The position numbers and the translations under genes were made by a program. A stretch of DNA of 14,153 nt from Nitrospinota bacterium (GTDB lineage: Bacteria > UBA8248): the NCBI GenBank assembly GCA_011523725.1, contig WTGD01000399.1, positions 1-14,153 on the forward strand, given 5' to 3'. Each line of letters starts with the position of its first letter. Positions within the stretch are counted from its first letter, which is position 1. Shown piece after piece: positions 1 through 6,377 of this stretch. Below the pieces are notes generated by a model. It had not been told where the DNA came from. It saw only the letters and a list, made by a program, of their open reading frames with translations, and searched no databases.

Positions 1-635
1 GTGTCCACCGAGACGACCGCGCCGAATATGACGTCCATCTCGCCGAGCGAGGGGTCGCGGTTCGCCATCCCCTCGTTCAGGTACTTCATCACCCACTCCA
101 CCGTCTCCTGGTAGACGCCCGAACCGACGATGACGCCGTCCGCGACTTCGGCCGACATAGCGAGCGTCCGGGGGCCTTCGGCGGAGGTGTAGATGGGGAT
201 ATCGCGCTCGCACCACATCTTGACGTTCACGCCCTCTGCGTATTCCACCGTCTCGCCGCGCGTGAACGCGCGAATCGCCGCGATGGACTCGCGCATCCGG
301 GCGAGCCTGGCCATCTTCATGCCCAGCGTATAGACGGGCGTATCGCCCGAGCCGATGCCGAACAGCACGCGCCCGCCCGAGAGTTCATCGAGCGTGGCGA
401 TGGCGCTCGCCGCGACGCTGTCGTCGTGCAGCACCGGGTTCGTCACGCCGGGGCCGATTTTCACGTGCGAGGTGTTTTCTATCGCCAGGGCGAGCGCGAC
501 GTTGTGATCCCGGCAGGTGAGGTGGCTCTCGGCTATCCACACCTGCTCGAAACCGTTGTCCTCGGCGTATTTCGAGCGCTCCGCCACGAGCCGGATGTCA
601 TCCGGCACCAGATGCAAACTAAAGCTCATACCCAC
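1..635 (-). CDS. Luciferase-like (LLM family) flavin/F420-dependent oxidoreductase, C-terminus cut by window edge
   Basis: This is the N-terminal ~211 residues of a luciferase-like TIM-barrel oxidoreductase; the gene runs off the left edge. Visible family signatures are the early strand with the VWIAESHL motif (about residues 32-39), a GPGVTNPVLHD strand-loop, and LSGGRVLFGIGSGD followed by a conserved MR..I..IR helix. The AESH form and the overall pattern resemble the F420-dependent methylenetetrahydromethanopterin reductase-like branch more than LuxA, but cofactor choice cannot be settled here. Start: a GAGGAGG Shine-Dalgarno (651-645) lies 9 nt before GTG at 635, whereas the next in-frame ATG at 629 would be 15 nt away; I chose GTG, and the ATG is the alternative (2 residues shorter). 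It lies 48 nt downstream of a second LLM gene on the same strand, so the two are probably co-transcribed. Substrate unknown. Confidence 0.88.
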   Translation of the reverse strand, partial: MGMSFSLHLVPDDIRLVAERSKYAEDNGFEQVWIAESHLTCRDHNVALALAIENTSHVKIGPGVTNPVLHDDSVAASAIATLDELSGGRVLFGIGSGDTPVYTLGMKMARLARMRESIAAIRAFTRGETVEYAEGVNVKMWCERDIPIYTSAEGPRTLAMSAEVADGVIVGSGVYQETVEWVMKYLNEGMANRDPSLGEMDVIFGAVVSVD

Positions 636-683
636 GAAAAAGCGCCTCCTCACTTTTGAGACAATAAAGAAACCATCAAGGCA

Positions 684-1754
684 TCAAGAGTTGTTTCCGT
701 TCGAAGCGACGGGCGCGGCGGCGTTCACCAGCGGCATGACGTCGTTTGCGAAACTCTCTATCGAGCGCATCACGGCGGCGTGGTCCGGCCCGCGCCAGGG
801 CGCCAGGATGACGTGATTCACCCCGTACTCATCGCGCAGCCTGCAGATGTCCTCCGCCACGGCCCCCGGATCGGCGATGATCCCGCCGCCCCGGACGATC
901 TCCTCGACGTTCAGTTCATAACTCCAGTTGCGCTTCAGGTGCTTCGCCTCTTCCTCGGGCATTTCCACCTCGTTCATTTTCGCCCGGTAGCGCAGGTATT
1001 CGCCCTCTCCCTCCACCGTGAGGCGGAAGCATTCATCCGCGTCCTCCGCGTCGCAAACGTGGATGTGATGAACGAGCGGCCTCTCGATTCCGGCGGGGTC
1101 GCCGCCCGATTTTCGGATGGCGTCCTCATACAGCCCGAACTTCTGCTTATAGACTTCCGGCCCCGTAAAGCCCGCCGACGCCATCACCTTGAAGCCGTTC
1201 TCCCCCGCGTAGGTGTATGTTTCGGGGCTGGTTCCCGCGAGCCAGATGGAGGGTCTGGGCTTCTGCAGGGGCTTGGGGAAGATTTCGACGTCCTCGCAAC
1301 CATGATACCGGCCCTGGAACGTCACCTTCTCTCCCTCCAGAAGGCGGGAGAGAATGTGAAGCCCCTCCTTTAAGCGCTCACGGCTTTCGGACGGCCTCGC
1401 GCCGAACCCCTGGAACTCCTTGGGCTGGGAGCCGCGCCCGATACCCAGCTCCAGTCTGCCGCCGCTCAAGAGATCGACCATGGCGGCCTGCTCGGCCAGC
1501 CGGATGGGATCGTGGAACGACATGATGGAAATGGCTGTCCCTAAGTGGATTTTCTTCGTCTTCTGGGCCACGGCGGCGCAGATGAGGAGGGGGTCGGGAA
1601 TCATCCCGACGCGGGAGAAGTGATGCTCTGCATACCAGACACACGAATAGCCCAACTCGTCCGCCAGCACGCTCTCCGTGATCATATCCTCATGGACCTG
1701 CGCCTCAGTCATGTCTTCGGGGCGGTACAGAATGTAGAACAGCGAAAAATCCAT
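684..1754 (-). CDS. LLM-class flavin-dependent oxidoreductase (bacterial luciferase-like monooxygenase)
   Basis: A full-length, 356-residue luciferase-like monooxygenase. It has the LuxA-type signature VWYAEHHF (residues 39-46), the LGTAISIMSFHDPIRLAEQ region and LSGGRLELGIGRGS (about 96-109), which contributes to the flavin phosphate site in this superfamily. Such enzymes usually oxidise aldehydes, alkanesulfonates, terpenes or amines using reduced flavin supplied by a partner reductase; no reductase is visible in the window, and the substrate cannot be inferred. The C-terminus ends in a low-complexity Ala/Asn/Ser tail. The start ATG at 1754 fits the family, where the first beta strand begins a few residues in (DFSLFYILY); the ribosome binding site is weak (CGGGG about 9 nt upstream). 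It is the first gene of a minus-strand pair with the truncated LLM gene, and divergent from the TauE/SafE permease. Confidence 0.93.
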   Translation of the reverse strand: MDFSLFYILYRPEDMTEAQVHEDMITESVLADELGYSCVWYAEHHFSRVGMIPDPLLICAAVAQKTKKIHLGTAISIMSFHDPIRLAEQAAMVDLLSGGRLELGIGRGSQPKEFQGFGARPSESRERLKEGLHILSRLLEGEKVTFQGRYHGCEDVEIFPKPLQKPRPSIWLAGTSPETYTYAGENGFKVMASAGFTGPEVYKQKFGLYEDAIRKSGGDPAGIERPLVHHIHVCDAEDADECFRLTVEGEGEYLRYRAKMNEVEMPEEEAKHLKRNWSYELNVEEIVRGGGIIADPGAVAEDICRLRDEYGVNHVILAPWRGPDHAAVMRSIESFANDVMPLVNAAAPVASNGNNS

Positions 1755-1850
1755 GAAATAACCCCGGTTTCATTGCGCGAGCCTTGCTCGGGTGAATACC
1801 CCCGGGCGGCCCGCAAGGCGGTCCTCAGGACGAAAAAACGCGACTCTCGG

Positions 1851-1876
1851 GTTTCCCGTATCAGGAATCGGGAATC
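1851..1876. repeat. Imperfect inverted repeat in the divergent region between the LLM gene and the permease
   Basis: GTTTCCCG (1851-1858) and CGGGAATC (1869-1876) can pair with one mismatch around a 10-nt loop. The loop plus right arm contains a partial internal duplication (GGAATC repeated at 1864-1869 and 1871-1876). A second small hairpin, CGAGC-CTT-GCTCG, lies at 1778-1790 in the LLM leader. The 250-nt gap 1755-2004 carries no credible gene; these elements could be operators or transcript leader structure, but nothing decides between those. Confidence 0.35.
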
Positions 1877-1920
1877 ATAATGCCGATACCGGCGCGGGCG
1901 CGTCAAGGTTGCCCGCCTAA

Positions 1921-1949
1921 TTTACAGATTTCCGTTTATGAAATATGCT
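1921..1949 (+). promoter_or_regulatory. Candidate sigma70-type promoter for the TauE/SafE permease
   Basis: TTTACA (1921-1926) and TATGCT (1944-1949) are separated by 17 bp and match the -35/-10 consensus at 5/6 and 4/6 positions. If used, transcription would start near 1956, downstream of the ATG at 1945, which would rule out that ATG and support the TTG start at 2005. Prediction from pattern only. Confidence 0.35.
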
Positions 1950-2004
1950 TGGCCGCTCTTTGAGTCATATTCGACGACATGCAGGTTTCGGGAACGGGGG
2001 TATT

Positions 2005-2763
2005 TTGAGTCCAATCGCATTGATACTCGCCTTTTGCGCCGCCTTCGTCGGCTCGGGCCTCAAGGCGGTGGGCGGGTTCGGTTTCGCCACCCTGACGACG
2101 CCCACCGTGGCCATTTTCTGGGACTTGCCGACGGCCATCGCCGTCATCTCCATCCCCACCCTGTGCACGAGCCTCATGAACGCCTGGCGAACGCGCGCGG
2201 CCGTCCACGAGGGTCTGAGGCCCTTCGTTCCCTTCTTTTCGATGAGCCTGGTTGGCCTGGCCGTCGGCCTCACGATTCTCCTGAACACCGACCCGCGCCT
2301 GATGAAATTCATCCTGGGCGCTTTTTTGATCTGCCAGATCGTCTGGCAATGGCTCCAGCCCGAAAAACCCGAGCCCGAGGATTCCCTCAAACGATCCCTG
2401 AGCATGGGAGCCGTGGCGGGACTCATGCTGGGCACCATCAACATCCCCTCCCACGTCATCGCCTCATATCTCACCGGCATGAAAATCTCCAAGGAACGCT
2501 ACCTGTTCGTCCTGAGCGCGAGTCAGGTCGTGCTCCGGGTCGCGGCCATCGCCTCCATCGCGGCGGCGGGCTACATCGGCGCAACGGCCCTTTGGCTCAT
2601 CCTCATCCTGACGACGCCCGTGCTACTCGGCTTTTTCGTGGGCACGAAGATATACAACATCTTCACGGATCAGGCGTTCTTCCGAATCGTCACGGGGGTC
2701 TTGTTCCTGATGGGCGTCATCCTCCTCGTCATGAACTACGAGGGCGTTGCCGTAATCTTCTGA
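2005..2763 (+). CDS. Sulfite exporter TauE/SafE-type membrane permease
   Basis: A 252-residue, strongly hydrophobic protein with the look of the TauE/SafE family: an N-terminal helix running into a conserved KAVGGFGFATLTTP segment, a central charged linker (QPEKPEPEDSLKR), then a second half starting GAVAGLMLGTINIPSHVIASYL that repeats the topology of the first. About eight membrane segments are expected. Family members export or import sulfite, sulfoacetate or other small organic anions. Start choice: an in-frame ATG at 1945 would add 20 hydrophilic residues (beginning MLGRSLSHIRRH) that do not look like part of the family. TTG at 2005, after a GGGGG run at 1996-2000, gives the usual ~250-residue length and lies downstream of the promoter candidate. 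It precedes the ABC ATPase on the same strand by 142 nt, with a second promoter candidate between them. Confidence 0.85.
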   Translation: MSPIALILAFCAAFVGSGLKAVGGFGFATLTTPTVAIFWDLPTAIAVISIPTLCTSLMNAWRTRAAVHEGLRPFVPFFSMSLVGLAVGLTILLNTDPRLMKFILGAFLICQIVWQWLQPEKPEPEDSLKRSLSMGAVAGLMLGTINIPSHVIASYLTGMKISKERYLFVLSASQVVLRVAAIASIAAAGYIGATALWLILILTTPVLLGFFVGTKIYNIFTDQAFFRIVTGVLFLMGVILLVMNYEGVAVIF

Positions 2764-2796
2764 TTTTTCAGAAAAGAAGCGCGCGGCCCGGCGGAA

Positions 2797-2826
2797 TTGA
2801 CGGGAGCGGATCATCTGCGCTATTTT
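2797..2826 (+). promoter_or_regulatory. Candidate sigma70-type promoter for the ABC ATPase gene
   Basis: TTGACG (2797-2802) and TATTTT (2821-2826) are 18 bp apart, matching consensus at 5/6 and 4/6. The position gives a leader of about 70 nt before the ATPase start and would contain both copies of the nearby 13-bp repeat. Sequence pattern only. Confidence 0.4.
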
Positions 2827-2831
2827 TCGGA

Positions 2832-2887
2832 CTCATCGCAAATAACCGGAAAAATCATACATTGAGCAGTTGCGCTCATCGCAAATA
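2832..2887 (+). repeat. Pair of 13-bp exact direct repeats upstream of the ABC ATPase
   Basis: The 13-mer CTCATCGCAAATA occurs at 2832-2844 and again at 2875-2887, 43 bp start to start (about four helical turns). A TGCGCT also occurs upstream of the first copy (2816-2821) and overlaps the start of the second (2871-2876). The second copy ends just before the ribosome binding site (AAGGA, 2892-2896). It may be an operator pair, an RNA-level element, or the scar of a short local duplication. Confidence 0.7.
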
Positions 2888-2905
2888 GCATAAGGACCGA
2901 ACAAC

Positions 2906-3658
2906 ATGCCGGTGAAAGTGAGCATCAAGAATCTACACATGGAATATTACCTGAAGGACAGGAAGGTTCACGCCTTGAAGGACATCAACCTCGACATCCA
3001 GGACGGCGAATTCATGTGCGTCGTGGGGCTGTCCGGGTGCGGGAAGACCACGCTGCTGAATATCCTGGCGGGATTCCTGAACCATACGGCGGGCTCCATT
3101 CTGCTGGACGGCAACCCCATTTCGGCGGCCGGCCGCATGAACCGCGGCGTCGTGTTCCAGGAATACGCGCTTTTCCCGTGGCGCACCGCTCTCAGGAACG
3201 TCGAGTTCGGCCTGGAGATGAAGGGCCTGAGCAAGGAGGAGCGCACGCAGAAGGCGCAGCAATACCTGGAACTCGTCCACCTCGAAAAATTCACCCACCT
3301 CTATCCCCACAACCTCTCAGGCGGCATGAAGCAGCGCGTCGCCGTGGCGCGGGCGTACGCCTACGAACCCCAGTTCATGCTGATGGACGAACCCTTCGGC
3401 GCGCTCGACGCGCAGACGCGCGAGAACCTCCAGTCGCTTACGGTCGAGGTATGGGAGAAAACCAAGAAGACCATCTTCTACGTCACGCACAACCTGAGCG
3501 AAGCGGTCTACCTCGCGGACAGGATCATCGTTCTCGCGGGCCAGCCGGGAGTCGTCCATAAAGAGATCAAAGTGGACGTGCCGCGCCCCCGGGACCCGTT
3601 CGACCCGAGGGTGATCGAACTCGAACACATGGCGACCGAAGCCGTGCGCGGCAACTAG
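2906..3658 (+). CDS. ABC transporter ATP-binding protein, NitT/TauT (nitrate/sulfonate/taurine) family
   Basis: A 250-residue ABC ATPase with every core motif intact: Walker A GLSGCGKT (41-48), Q-loop Q85, signature LSGGM (137-141), Walker B ending MLMDEP with catalytic E162, D-loop ALD (166-168) and switch H195. The V.FQE..LFPWR segment after the Q-loop and the 250-residue length are typical of SsuB/TauB/NrtD-type subunits, which energise uptake of nitrate, alkanesulfonates, taurine, thiamine precursors or other organic anions. Start ATG 2906 has AAGGA 9 nt upstream. The cognate permease is very likely the convergent gene at 3742-4611, because both belong to the same transporter family, but they are not in one operon and no periplasmic binding protein is present in the window. 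Substrate unknown. Confidence 0.95.
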   Translation: MPVKVSIKNLHMEYYLKDRKVHALKDINLDIQDGEFMCVVGLSGCGKTTLLNILAGFLNHTAGSILLDGNPISAAGRMNRGVVFQEYALFPWRTALRNVEFGLEMKGLSKEERTQKAQQYLELVHLEKFTHLYPHNLSGGMKQRVAVARAYAYEPQFMLMDEPFGALDAQTRENLQSLTVEVWEKTKKTIFYVTHNLSEAVYLADRIIVLAGQPGVVHKEIKVDVPRPRDPFDPRVIELEHMATEAVRGN

Positions 3659-3688
3659 CGCAGACTCCGCACAAGAACCACAAACAAA

Positions 3689-3717
3689 AAGGCCGGCCCC
3701 AGGCGGGAGCCGGCCTT
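3689..3717. terminator. Bidirectional rho-independent terminator between convergent ABC ATPase and permease
   Basis: A perfect 9-bp stem, AAGGCCGGC (3689-3697) with GCCGGCCTT (3709-3717), closes an 11-nt loop. On the minus strand the stem is followed by TTTTTGTTTG-like sequence, a good U-tract for the permease; on the plus strand the tail (CCTTGTTT) is weaker. It sits in the 83-nt gap between the two stop codons, so it can serve both transcripts. Confidence 0.85.
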
Positions 3718-3741
3718 CCTTGTTTCAGTCGTTGTTATCGG

Positions 3742-4611
3742 CTATTGGCGCTGTCCGCCGACCTCTTCCATCATGCCCCACTTGACGACGGTCACCTTTT
3801 CGAACTTCTCGAAGATGAACTTCTCCATCACGAAGCCGACCAGGGCGATGGCGGCGATCCCCACCAGCATGAAGGCGGTGTCGAGGTCCTCGCGGCTGTC
3901 GAAGATGGCGTAGCCCAGACCCCAGTCGCTCGCGGCCACCATCTCACCGGCGATGCCGGCGCGCCATGCGCGCGCGAGGCCGATGCGGATGCCCGAGAGG
4001 ATGAACGGCAGCGAACCGGGGAAAATGACCTTCCAGAACAGGGTCATTCCCTCGGCGTTCATCGACTGCGCCGCCCGTATCCATATCGGGTTGATGGTCT
4101 TCACCCCCGTCCATGTGGAGGAGATGGCCGGGAGCGCGGCGGCGAACGCGGTGATGAAGATCATGGTCGTGTTGCCGAGGCCGAACCACAGGACGAGAAT
4201 CGGGCTCCAGGCCAGGGCCGGAATGGGCAGGAGCATGCTCAGGATGGGGATCATGAACTTCTCGAACCATCCGATGCGCCCCATGGCGATGCCGATGGCG
4301 ATACCCACGAAACCGGCGATGATCATCCCCACCATGATCCGCCAGGCGGTGTGGTAGGAGTGCACGCACAGGACGCACAGGGTCTCGCCGGACCTCAGGA
4401 AAGTGACTTCGTAAAAACGGTGGAAAATGGGGAATACACGGGGGAACAGCGCGGGCTCGCTCACGTACCAGGCGATGCCCTCCCATATCACGAGCACCGC
4501 GATGAAGCTCGGGACGTTGTCCTTGATCCACATCCAGAATCTTTCCTGCTTGGTGTACTCGTCAGGCAGTTTTACGTCATCTCTTCTGACTTCATCCGTT
4601 GCCGTCGCCAT
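3742..4611 (-). CDS. ABC transporter permease, NitT/TauT (SsuC/TauC) family
   Basis: A 289-residue inner-membrane permease. The cytoplasmic EAA-loop region reads AAQSMNAEGMTLFWKVIFPG then SLPFILSGIRIGLARAW, matching the family pattern (A..LGA....f.kV.lP..lP.ilsGlri). About six hydrophobic segments are visible, the first around residues 37-50 (FIAVLVIWEGIAWYV), then IMVGMIIAGFVGIAIGIAMG, SMLLPIPALAWSPILVLWFG, TMIFITAFAAALPAI and FMLVGIAAIALVGFVM. Start: TTG at 4617 is in frame, but GGGAGG (4623-4618) abuts it; ATG 4611, 6 nt after that site, is the plausible start. An unusual Cys-x-x-Cys (LCVLC) lies in the loop before the second membrane segment. It is last in a minus-strand series after the cupin gene, but the 238-nt gap with its own promoter candidate suggests partly separate expression. 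Confidence 0.94.
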   Translation of the reverse strand: MATATDEVRRDDVKLPDEYTKQERFWMWIKDNVPSFIAVLVIWEGIAWYVSEPALFPRVFPIFHRFYEVTFLRSGETLCVLCVHSYHTAWRIMVGMIIAGFVGIAIGIAMGRIGWFEKFMIPILSMLLPIPALAWSPILVLWFGLGNTTMIFITAFAAALPAISSTWTGVKTINPIWIRAAQSMNAEGMTLFWKVIFPGSLPFILSGIRIGLARAWRAGIAGEMVAASDWGLGYAIFDSREDLDTAFMLVGIAAIALVGFVMEKFIFEKFEKVTVVKWGMMEEVGGQRQ

Positions 4612-4661
4612 CAACAACCTCCCAAATCATGCGAATTTCAAAACATTTCGTATGCAATGCG

Positions 4662-4681
4662 TCCATGGCCGAAGCCGTGGA
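4662..4681 (-). other. Possible TTCG-tetraloop hairpin in the permease leader
   Basis: On the minus strand TCCACGGC-TTCG-GCCATGGA folds with one C/A mismatch inside an 8-bp stem and a C(UUCG)G loop, an exceptionally stable RNA tetraloop. It lies between the candidate promoter and the permease ribosome binding site. The rest of the 238-nt gap 4612-4849 shows no credible gene. Confidence 0.35.
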
Positions 4682-4734
4682 ATTATCCCGTCTGTTCAGT
4701 ATGGTTCGTTGCGGCTTAGGTCCGATTTGCGGTC

Positions 4735-4763
4735 ATTCTTGCAAAAATGGTTTCTCAAGTCAA
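4735..4763 (-). promoter_or_regulatory. Candidate sigma70-type promoter for the ABC permease
   Basis: Reading the minus strand, TTGACT (4763-4758) and AAGAAT (4740-4735) are 17 bp apart, matching consensus at 5/6 and 4/6. It would give a leader of roughly 115 nt that includes the hairpin at 4681-4662. Pattern only. Confidence 0.4.
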
Positions 4764-4849
4764 AATCTCCGGGCAAGAATCACGCGTTTCGATATGGCGT
4801 GCGCGATCATCGCCTCGCACCGCATCGTCCGCCCAGGCCGATTATCGCT

Positions 4850-5284
4850 TTATCCGGAACCTTTTTCTGCAATATCGCGAAACCGCGCGGCCACGCTCTC
4901 ATCCGCACCCTCGCCGATATAGGCGCCATAAGAGGAATCATCCTCGGCGACACCCTCGATCTGCCAGGTCGTATCCTTCGCCACGATGAAGATGACGTCC
5001 TCATCGTCCGTGGCCACCATGCTGTGGAGCGAATTCGCCGGAATGTGGATGATCCCCCCCTTTCCGACCGTTTTGCGCTCGCCGTCGATCATCGCCTGCA
5101 GGCTTCCCTGCTGAACGAAGATGAACTGCTCGTTGGGGTGGCGGTGCGGCCTGCTGCCCGTGCCCGCCGGCTTGTTGATGACGCCGAATATGACGCGCTC
5201 GCCGTCCACCCATACGCCCTCGGAGGTGCTGTAACTCGCCCCCGCCAGTCTTTGCTCCATCGTTTCGGGTTCGTAAAAAGGCAT
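4850..5284 (-). CDS. Small single-domain cupin protein
   Basis: A 144-residue single cupin. Motif 1 is GTGSRPHRHPNEQF ending at G60, with H47 and H49 and a Gln (Q53) where the classical motif has Glu, preceded by E52; motif 2 is GGIIHIPANSLH with P82 and H87. Three His plus Gln or Glu could bind a divalent metal. Small cupins of this type include isomerases, dioxygenases, lyases and ligand sensors, so function is not assignable. Its first 112 residues align without gaps to the first 112 of the bicupin at 7612-8439, about 41 identities by hand count. ATG 5284 is preceded by GGAGG about 12 nt upstream. It follows the AstE-like gene by 68 nt and is probably in the same transcript as Gfo/Idh and AstE. 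Confidence 0.92.
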   Translation of the reverse strand: MPFYEPETMEQRLAGASYSTSEGVWVDGERVIFGVINKPAGTGSRPHRHPNEQFIFVQQGSLQAMIDGERKTVGKGGIIHIPANSLHSMVATDDEDVIFIVAKDTTWQIEGVAEDDSSYGAYIGEGADESVAARFRDIAEKGSG

Positions 5285-5352
5285 CGTCTTTCGTTTCCTC
5301 CAGTCTGTCCTTCAAAAGCCCATAGATAAAATTTGCGCTTCCGCGCGGCTGG

Positions 5353-6375
5353 TCAAATTTCGCTGTATTCGGTGGCGACGGCGAACCCCTTGTTCCCCAC
5401 CTCGAACGGCCCGCTGCACCTGCTGAAAAAAAGCACGCCGTCGGCGGGGCTGCGGAGTTCCTCCACCACTTCGAGACTGTAAGGGTCCAGCATTTCGCCC
5501 AACAGCTCCCCTTCGCTCACCTCCGCGCCCAGGTCCGTGAAGTGCGTTTTGCGCGAGACGAGGTAACCGCCGTTCGATGGATTCGCCTCGGCGCGGTGGG
5601 CGAAACCGAAATAGATGATCCTCAATCTCTTCTCCTCTCCGGGAAGCATCCCGAGGTGAACCAGGAGGTTCAAAAAACCTTTCTCCATGTCAGCGCGGTA
5701 TAGGTTCTCCTCGCATTCGGGCAGGTAGGCGCCGCCGATTTCCACGCTGACCGCGGGTATCCCCTGCGTGAGCGCATGGCCCGAAGCGCTCGATTTGCTG
5801 AAAGGCACGCCGTGCACCAGGCCCGCGCCCCCGCTCGCGAAAGCGATCGCCATCTCGCGCGATTTCTCGGCGAGCGCGCCTTCGACTTCCGGGTCCATAT
5901 CCACGCGCCTCTGGATTCGCCCGGCCGCACCGCCCGAGTGGAACTCCACGAGATAATCCGCATTCTTGATCAGGATTTCACGAATCTTGTGCGCATAGCG
6001 CTGCGTGAGCGTCCCCCGGGTGGAACCCGGAAACGCGCCCCAGAGGTTCGTCTGCTCGTGCTGATCCGGGGATTGGCGCGAGAAATTCGCAAAGGCGAAT
6101 GGGTTCGCCACCGGAACGAGAAGAAGAGCGCCGCTCAGCTGCGCGCGGTCGATTTGCGCCAGGACGTTCTGAAACGCGCGGATCGGCTGCGGCTCATCCC
6201 CGTGGACGCAGGCTAGAACGGAGAGGGTGGGGCCGGGCTTCTCCCCTCTCACGCAATGCAGGGGCAGACCGGTTTCTGAGCCGGTGAGCATCCGCGCCAC
6301 CGGGATTTTCACGTATTCATAGGAGCCTGCGGCTATCGCCACACCCTCGATTTCCCAGACGTCCGCTCCGCTCAC
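5353..6375 (-). CDS. Succinylglutamate desuccinylase/aspartoacylase (AstE/AspA) family zinc hydrolase
   Basis: A 340-residue M14-like metal hydrolase. Zinc ligands are recognisable as H58 and E61 (CVHGDEP) and H146 (VEFHSGG). The substrate-binding stretch VPVANPFAF..SR..PDQ..TNLWGAFPG (about 87-117) matches the family pattern NP.a....R..P.D...LN..FPG, and E212 in VSVEIGG is at the expected catalytic Glu position. The C-terminal ~90 residues form the usual beta domain. Relatives hydrolyse N-acyl amino acids or related amides; the actual substrate is unknown. Start: the frame is open to 6510, but that would overlap the upstream gene heavily. GTG at 6375 has AGGGGG (6389-6384) 8 nt upstream and lies 2 nt after the Gfo/Idh stop, indicating translational coupling. 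Downstream is the small cupin. Confidence 0.92.
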   Translation of the reverse strand: MSGADVWEIEGVAIAAGSYEYVKIPVARMLTGSETGLPLHCVRGEKPGPTLSVLACVHGDEPQPIRAFQNVLAQIDRAQLSGALLLVPVANPFAFANFSRQSPDQHEQTNLWGAFPGSTRGTLTQRYAHKIREILIKNADYLVEFHSGGAAGRIQRRVDMDPEVEGALAEKSREMAIAFASGGAGLVHGVPFSKSSASGHALTQGIPAVSVEIGGAYLPECEENLYRADMEKGFLNLLVHLGMLPGEEKRLRIIYFGFAHRAEANPSNGGYLVSRKTHFTDLGAEVSEGELLGEMLDPYSLEVVEELRSPADGVLFFSRCSGPFEVGNKGFAVATEYSEI

Positions 6376-6377
6376 CC

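Noticed and set aside
1945..2004. N-terminal extension of the TauE/SafE permease from ATG 1945
   Set aside because: The added 20 residues are hydrophilic and unlike the family, have no ribosome binding site, and overlap the -10 of the promoter candidate; TTG 2005 fits better.
3745..4719. Long open frame (324 codons) on the plus strand opposite the ABC permease
   Set aside because: Its protein is His/Asp/Gly/Arg-rich and shows no family pattern; it is the GC-driven mirror of a clearly recognisable permease on the other strand.
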